Shown here: positions 6,476 to 9,332 of the stretch, piece by piece | How the letters are laid out: each line of letters opens with the position of its first letter | How positions within the stretch are numbered: the first letter of the stretch is position 1 | Origin: Methanobacteriota archaeon | GTDB lineage: Archaea; Halobacteriota; Methanomicrobia; Methanomicrobiales; Methanoculleaceae | DNA: 9,332 nt | Assembly: GCA_023457135.1 (NCBI GenBank) | Contig: JAEWMO010000114.1 | Coordinates: 1-9,332 of the forward strand | Direction: 5' to 3' | Translations under genes and position numbers: made by a program | Notes under the pieces: model-generated | Told to the model about the DNA's origin: nothing | Seen by the model: the letters and a program-made list of their open reading frames with translations, nothing else | The model's database searches: none

Positions 6476-6913
6476 TTAGAGGGTTGTGTCGAGCAGCGGC
6501 TGCTCGGTGCCATCTGCAAACTTACCCACGACTGTCACCGTGTGCTGTGTGGGGGTGTTGCTAACGCCTATCGTCATCTTTGTACCAACGCTGGGCTTAC
6601 CTGCGTTAGTAGCGTCGGTAGATCCCACTACATTGGAGTCACTTGTGGTCTTACTCGAGTAGTAGGTATCTCCATCAACAATGATCTTCAGGTACTGCAG
6701 ACTCGCGTCATCGGATCCTCCAACATAGGTGACTACCACATCGTCCGCCTGGAGCTTCGCCGTAACGCCCACAGTCTTCGTGCTCTGCACATCTCCGGCC
6801 ATGTTAAAGACGAACATAGCGATAACCGCAGCGAGGATCACCGTGATGGCCACCATGAGGATGACGCCGATCACCGGTGAGACTGCATCTTCATTCTGCT
6901 TGAAGTTCAGCAT
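6476..6913 (-). CDS. Archaeal type IV pilin (Pilin_N/DUF1628 family)
   Basis: This 145-residue protein begins MLNFKQNEDAVSPVIGVILM and continues with a long hydrophobic helix (VAITVILAAVIAMFVFNMAG). This is the class III signal of archaeal type IV pilins, processed by a prepilin peptidase (EppA/PibD type) at or next to A10-V11, ahead of VSPVIG. The rest is a beta-rich surface domain (KLQADDVVVTYVGGSDDASL, GTKMTIGVSNTPTQHTVTVV) rich in Thr, Asp and Ser. Upstream in-frame starts exist at 6937 (GTG) and 6919 (ATG). The ATG at 6913 is chosen because AGGAG (6925-6921) sits 7 nt ahead of it. The mature protein would polymerise through the N-terminal helix into an adhesive pilus. No assembly ATPase or platform gene is in the window, so this is a detached pilin gene. 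Confidence 0.92.
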   Translation of the reverse strand: MLNFKQNEDAVSPVIGVILMVAITVILAAVIAMFVFNMAGDVQSTKTVGVTAKLQADDVVVTYVGGSDDASLQYLKIIVDGDTYYSSKTTSDSNVVGSTDATNAGKPSVGTKMTIGVSNTPTQHTVTVVGKFADGTEQPLLDTTL

Positions 6914-6984
6914 ACTCATACTCCTATTAGACCTCACGCCCCTGATGAGGCTGTAAGTCGTCGAGACTACCTACTTTCTAATTA

Positions 6985-6992
6985 TATATAAA
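6985..6992 (-). promoter_or_regulatory. TATA box of the pilin gene, possibly bidirectional
   Basis: TTTATATA on the minus strand is a near-consensus archaeal TATA box inside the A+T-rich run 6979-6996. Transcription would start near 6960 and leave a leader of about 47 nt with the ribosome-binding site AGGAG. The run TTATATATAAATA is nearly symmetrical and could also fire to the right. Confidence 0.65.
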
Positions 6993-7194
6993 TATTGCGT
7001 AGTGATCCTTTCCGGAATTATTTAATATTGTCTGACATGGCTGTGCGAAAGATCTTTTCATCCCATAAAGGAGTTGTTGAAAAGAACAAATGGGCCCATA
7101 CGGCCGTTTCCAGAATAACGTGGGTTCAATGCTCCCCGAATGTGCTGCCGGGCCCCGGGGGAGCCTCCGGGGGTGCGGCAGGTGGTGAGGATTT

Positions 7195-7221
7195 CCGGCC
7201 CGTATCGGGCCCGGATTTTTT
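7195..7221 (+). terminator. Terminator-like hairpin with T-run, no gene upstream
   Basis: GGCCCG (7197-7202) and CGGGCC (7206-7211) form a perfect 6-bp stem with a 3-nt loop. The stem extends by CC/GG around one bulged C. TTTTTT follows at 7216-7221. On the plus strand this looks like an intrinsic terminator, yet no plus-strand gene is evident between 6995 and 7194. Confidence 0.45.
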
Positions 7222-7315
7222 CGTGTGCGCGACTGGCGGGAGCGAAGCGACCGGCAGGAGCGGGAGCACCGGAGGAACGAGGGGAGTTCCTCACCCATCT
7301 ACCAAACTTCGCGTT

Positions 7316-7378
7316 CTTCGCGGCTTCGCGTGAGGCTCTATCACTCCCCTGGCTGAAAACTCACGCGAAGCCGCGAAG
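7316..7378. repeat. Perfect 19-bp inverted repeat
   Basis: CTTCGCGGCTTCGCGTGAG at 7316-7334 is exactly complementary to CTCACGCGAAGCCGCGAAG at 7360-7378, with 25 nt between the arms. Either strand could fold into a strong stem-loop. The left arm is preceded by a partial copy of itself (CTTCGCGTT), and the right arm is followed by GCGAGCGAAGCGAGC, so the unit lies within the repeat-rich zone. Confidence 0.8.
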
Positions 7379-7398
7379 TGCGAGCGAAGCGAGCTTGA

Positions 7399-7550
7399 GC
7401 ACCGCCAGGTGCGAAGTGCGACGGTTTTACGAACCGGAGTTTGAGAAGCCATCAGGCTTCGAAGGACGACGGGCCGAAGGGTGCGACGTTCCAACGGAAT
7501 GGAGCTCGAGCACCGGAGGTGCGGGTCCGGAGTTGGAGCACCAGAGGTGC
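7399..7550. repeat. Three GCACC-n-GGTGC palindromic units
   Basis: Units lie at 7399-7412 (GCACC-GCCA-GGTGC), 7510-7522 (GCACC-GGA-GGTGC) and 7538-7550 (GCACC-AGA-GGTGC), each preceded by GA and usually followed by GA or GG. A half-decayed copy, GAGCACCGGAGG, lies near 7264. Matching units occur at 9059-9071 and 9097-9110. The common form is GAGCACC-3/4 nt-GGTGCGA. Confidence 0.65.
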
Positions 7551-7719
7551 GATAACCGGTGTTCCTGAGGTTTGACTGCCTTCGTGGGAACAAAACGGCC
7601 CGCGGGGGTGCGGGGAACCGGTGAGAGGCAAAAGAAGGTTCGGAGCATCCGGCCGGCGGTCGGGGAGGCCATGCCCGCCCGACCCGGTTAAACCCGACGG
7701 ATCTCGAGAAGTATGTGCC

Positions 7720-8161
7720 ATGAGCGATTATACGGTGATATAACCTGAACCCGGACCCGCCGTGAGACCGGCAGGTGCAACGCAGGGACCGGTGCTTGTT
7801 GCAGGGGTATGTTCATGATGCGGCGGACGGTAGATTTCGAGGAGAGGTACGGGGTCAGCATCAACGGGCTGAGATCCACCGAGGAAGTGGATGCCTGCGT
7901 CGAGAAGAAGGCCGGGGTGAGACTGAGAGTGGTGGCGGCCTCCGGCGATATGACGGACAGGGCCGGGAACGGCCTCAGCGTGAAAAGATACGATATCGAG
8001 AAGCTTCTCTATAACGCCCTCAGATGACATTTTAATGGGGGTACATCGAGGAAGCCGTGCTTCTGTATTTCGAAGATGAACTCGAACCGAAAGAAGAGAT
8101 CACAGTTCTAGCGCAGACAGAACTACAGGTGCATTCCGTTGCCAGAGCTTCCGGTTGTTAG
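7720..8161 (+). pseudogene. hicB: Decayed hicB, interrupted by a 234-bp segment
   Basis: Two separated pieces together give a HicB-like sequence. The ATG at 7720 starts MSDYTVI, a stop, then PEPGPAVRPAGATQG, which follows the HicB pattern D-Y-T-V-I-x-E-P-E ... P-A-L-P-G-A-x-x-Q-G. After a frame change, DRCLLQG reaches 7807. The continuation YIEEAVLLYFEDELEPKEEI with TVLAQTELQVHSV then lies at 8042-8161 and ends at TAG. Removing 234 nt between the GGGGTA words at 7804 and 8038 joins LLQG to YIEEAV in frame. A stop at codon 8, a frameshift and the insertion make it non-functional. The HicB assignment is from residue pattern and from the HicA-like start that follows. Confidence 0.55.
7815..8027 (+). 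CDS. Small hypothetical protein inside the interrupted hicB
   Basis: I do not recognise this protein. From the ATG at 7815 it has about 70 residues: MMRRTVDFEERYGVSINGLR, a helix TEEVDACVEKKAGV, a strand RLRVVAASGDM, and a charged end SVKRYDIEKLLYNALR. The alternation of helices and strands, a normal amino-acid mix and the use of one clean frame suggest real coding. AGGGG at 7803-7807 stands 7 nt before 7815; ATGs at 7809 and 7818 are alternatives. It fills nearly all of the segment that separates the two halves of the hicB remnant, so it may have arrived with it. There is no hydrophobic segment or metal motif. Whether it is a TA component, a regulator or a passenger cannot be told. Confidence 0.5.
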   Translation: MMRRTVDFEERYGVSINGLRSTEEVDACVEKKAGVRLRVVAASGDMTDRAGNGLSVKRYDIEKLLYNALR

Positions 8162-8290
8162 CAGCCCGGCTCTTTGTCGTGCAGATCCAGTCCGGCGATA
8201 TGGCGTATGTGGCGCACCGAGATCCACGCGGAAGTGTGCATGGACCGGAACGTTCCGGATGGCCTCCGTGTTCGCCGGGACGCTCTGTGA
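8139..8290 (+). pseudogene. hicA: Decayed hicA
   Basis: LPELPVVSS, starting at a TTG at 8139 that overlaps the end of the hicB remnant, reproduces the typical HicA opening (KLPVVSG) and the typical hicB-hicA overlap. After that the frame drifts. Another frame gives VVQIQSGDMA (about 8174-8204), and a third gives MWRTEIHAEVCMDRNVP up to a stop at 8288-8290. Restoring one base around 8200 would give SGDMRMWRTEIHAEV, similar to the HicA segment around the catalytic histidine and the following strands. At least two frameshifts and the loss of the C-terminal GTL-x-x-IL-x-x-AG block make it dead. Confidence 0.5.
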
Positions 8291-8307
8291 AATGCGACCC
8301 AAAATCC

Positions 8308-8313
8308 TTATAC
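8308..8313 (+). promoter_or_regulatory. Probable TATA box of the antitoxin-relE pair
   Basis: TTATAC in AAAATCCTTATACTCC is centred about 27 nt before the ATG at 8337. This is the distance expected if the mRNA begins at or next to the start codon. No Shine-Dalgarno sequence precedes that ATG. Confidence 0.45.
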
Positions 8314-8336
8314 TCCTTATTCACCTATGGTTTATC

Positions 8337-8567
8337 ATGTCCACGACGATCCAGCTTCAACCGGAGACCAAGTCCCGTCTGGACGCCCTGAAAGCCCATC
8401 CTCAGGAGAGCGATGACGAGACGCTCAACCGTATCATGGACGTATTATTCGATCCGGAACCGCTCTCCGAAGAGACGCTGCAGCGTATCGAAGAAGGGCT
8501 TGCAGACATGCGGGCCGGTCGCTGCCGCTCGCTCGAGGAGATCGCTCGGGAACTGGGTCTGGAATGA
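8337..8567 (+). CDS. Small antitoxin paired with RelE (VapB/DUF7557-like)
   Basis: This 76-residue acidic protein begins MSTTIQLQPETKSRLDALKA, a strand followed by a helix. With the next helix (ESDDETLNRIMDVLF) it resembles the ribbon-helix-helix-like N-terminus of small archaeal antitoxins (the DUF7557 or VapB type). The C-terminal half, ETLQRIEEGLADMRAGRCRS followed by LEEIARELGLE, is a helical tail of the kind that neutralises RelE/ParE toxins. The frame is open upstream to 8139, but that part is the hicA remnant; the ATG at 8337 starts the conserved domain and has a TATA box about 27 nt ahead. The stop overlaps the toxin start as ATGA (8564-8567). It probably represses its own operon; the family name is tentative. 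Confidence 0.82.
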   Translation: MSTTIQLQPETKSRLDALKAHPQESDDETLNRIMDVLFDPEPLSEETLQRIEEGLADMRAGRCRSLEEIARELGLE

Positions 8568-8836
8568 TCTGGCGGATTGAATTCACCCACGGAGCGGAAC
8601 GCGATCTGAAACATCTCCCGAAGTCCGATGGACAACGGATCAAAGATGAACTAACCTCGCTCGCGGAAGAACCGTTCCCCCATTTGCATGTCAAAAAACT
8701 GAAGGGGCACCAGAGTAGCCCGCTGTATTCTCATCGTGTGGGCCCGTACCGGATCATTCTCGCCATCGAGAACGGGGTGATGACCATCACCGTGATCGAG
8801 GTCGGAAACCGGAGTAACGTCTATCGGAAGTATTGA
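8564..8836 (+). CDS. relE: RelE/ParE-family toxin
   Basis: This 90-residue toxin shows the full RelE pattern. The N-terminal strand and helix read IWRIEFTHGAERDLKHLPKS, followed by a helix GQRIKDELTSLAEEP. HVKKLKG and SSPLYSHRVGPYRIILAIEN carry the basic surface and the YRI strand. The C-terminal strand VIEVGNRSNVYRKY matches the familiar V-G-x-R-x-x-V-Y ending, with Asn in place of the common His. Such toxins cut mRNA at the ribosomal A site. The arginines of the active region are present, so it looks intact. Translation is coupled to the antitoxin gene by the ATGA overlap. It differs clearly from the toxin at 2085 and belongs to a different RelE branch. Confidence 0.92.
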   Translation: MIWRIEFTHGAERDLKHLPKSDGQRIKDELTSLAEEPFPHLHVKKLKGHQSSPLYSHRVGPYRIILAIENGVMTITVIEVGNRSNVYRKY

Positions 8837-8919
8837 TGTGTCGCGAGAACTGCGAAACGAATAGGCCTATCTCAACTCATTAGCCGGCACGCGACAACCG
8901 TACTCGCCGTCACCTTATC
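8837..8919. other. Spacer between converging toxin genes
   Basis: No gene, T-run or strong hairpin was seen. The intact relE (plus strand) ends on the left, and a minus-strand frame that begins in a RelE-like toxin ends on the right. Confidence 0.4.
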
Positions 8920-9332
8920 TCAGGAGTTTTGGCGTGTGGATGCGGGCGCTATGCCCTCTTGCAGAACAGGGAACTTTCGGCTTTGTTGGACCCAGATCCG
9001 TCTGCTCCAGGTGGTCGCATTTCGGGGGTACTCCAGAGCGCGGCTTTCCACCGGGTTCGCACCTTTGGTGCTCATGCTCCGGACGTCCCGTCCATCGCAC
9101 CTGGCGGCGCTCACGCTCGCTGTGTTCACGTCCCGAAGGGCCGTGTCTTCTCGAGCCGTCGTCTCCAGTACCGGAATCAGGAGGCGCTCATCCTCGATCG
9201 TGAGAATAACCCGATACCGGCCTACCCGGAGCCGGTAGACGGGAGTCTTAGAAAGCCCGGCCCGTTTCCGGACATGCCGGTAGGGGGTCCGCCCCCGGGG
9301 GAAAGCCTGCCAGGCCGGGGTAGTTCCGGCCG
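8920..9332 (-). CDS. RelE-like toxin C-terminal part, read through into repeat DNA (partial)
   Basis: The frame is open at the right edge and reads leftward. RHVRKRAGLSKTPVYRLRVG and RYRVILTIEDERLLIPVLET, about 9287 to 9155, are the central and C-terminal strands of a RelE/ParE toxin (compare PVYRLRVG-x-YRVI in the family). A normal relative would end shortly after (V-G-x-R-x-x-V-Y). Here the frame continues as TAREDTALRDVNTASVSAAR and on for about 70 more residues to a stop at 8920-8922, across DNA that belongs to the dispersed repeat family. The upstream part (AWQAFPRGRTPYR) is only loosely RelE-like. The gene may be a damaged toxin whose end was replaced by a repeat. The N-terminus is outside the window. 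Confidence 0.55.
   Translation of the reverse strand, partial: AGTTPAWQAFPRGRTPYRHVRKRAGLSKTPVYRLRVGRYRVILTIEDERLLIPVLETTAREDTALRDVNTASVSAARCDGRDVRSMSTKGANPVESRALEYPRNATTWSRRIWVQQSRKFPVLQEGIAPASTRQNS
9059..9121. repeat. Second cluster of the GCACC-n-GGTGC repeat family
   Basis: Two units lie here: GCACC-TTT-GGTGC at 9059-9071, and the imperfect GCACC-TGGC-GGCGC at 9097-9110. The minus strand of 9092-9121 matches 7388-7417 closely (about 26 of 30 positions), in the order AGCGAGC, TGAGC, CCGCCAGGTGCGA. This shows that both loci carry the same dispersed element in opposite orientations. Confidence 0.6.

Larger units (their letters stand above)
6995..7719. other. Non-coding G+C-rich region full of short palindromes
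   Basis: The frames that cross this stretch lack domains, are rich in Arg, Gly and Ser, and overlap on both strands, so I find no gene. From left to right it holds: an A+T-rich promoter flank; a G+C-rich block (7147-7180); a terminator-like hairpin (7195-7221); a perfect 19-bp inverted repeat (7316-7334 with 7360-7378); the short stem GAAGCC-ATCA-GGCTTC (7445-7460); and three GCACC-n-GGTGC units (7399-7412, 7510-7522, 7538-7550). Words such as GAGCGAAGCGA recur. The pattern is that of an intergenic repeat family. Confidence 0.6.

Noticed and set aside
6368..6880. Plus-strand frame of 170 codons opposite the pilin gene
   Set aside because: The pilin on the minus strand has a diagnostic signal sequence, ribosome-binding site and TATA box; this frame has none of these.
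7140..7568. Plus-strand frame of 142 codons through the palindromic region
   Set aside because: It translates the repeat units and the 19-bp inverted repeat; Arg-, Gly- and Ser-rich text without a domain or a ribosome-binding site.

Overview
The window looks archaeal, most likely from a methanogen of the Methanomicrobiales (a Methanoculleus-like genome). This is an inference from four things: a class III type IV pilin of the archaeal kind (AVSPVIG followed by a hydrophobic helix), archaeal TATA-box promoters (several placed for leaderless or very short leaders), high G+C coding DNA with A+T-rich promoter islands, and the mix of gene families. No rRNA or tRNA gene and no CRISPR array was seen.

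Layout, left to right. 111-754: a MntA-HepT toxin-antitoxin (TA) pair. 866-1159: a small coiled-coil protein with a membrane tail. 1249-1647: a C-terminal remnant of an AlbA_2/HATPase_c_4 (Schlafen-like, 'RecG-like') ATP-binding regulator. 1801-2333: an AbrB-RelE pair with a perfect palindrome just ahead of it. 2334-2686: a gene-free stretch that carries a 22-nt copy of the 3' tail of the membrane-protein gene at 4350. 2687-2908 (-): a second AlbA_2-type remnant. 3077-3512: an intact hicB-hicA pair. 3713-4315 (-): a third, longer AlbA_2-type remnant. 4350-6104 (-): a large polytopic membrane protein, probably a GT-C-fold glycosyltransferase. 6105-6475: an A+T-rich spacer. 6476-6913 (-): a type IV pilin with a clear promoter. 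6914-7719: promoter DNA followed by G+C-rich DNA full of palindromes. 7720-8290: a decayed hicB-hicA locus interrupted by a 234-bp segment that carries a small ORF. 8337-8836: a fourth intact TA pair (small antitoxin plus RelE). 8837-9332: the repeat family again, running into the C-terminal end of a RelE-like toxin that leaves the window on the right.

Apart from the pilin and the membrane protein, the window is an accessory island of small TA modules and their wreckage: four complete TA pairs of different families (MntA-HepT, AbrB-RelE, HicBA, small antitoxin-RelE), one dead HicBA, one altered RelE at the edge, and three headless remnants of one regulator family. Each intact pair has overlapping or nearly overlapping reading frames, as expected for translational coupling and autoregulation. 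I found no convincing new multi-gene system. The most unusual items are the interrupted hicBA remnant, the three independent C-terminal remnants, the dispersed palindromic repeat that appears to have rewritten the end of a toxin gene, and a terminator-like hairpin with no gene assigned to it.
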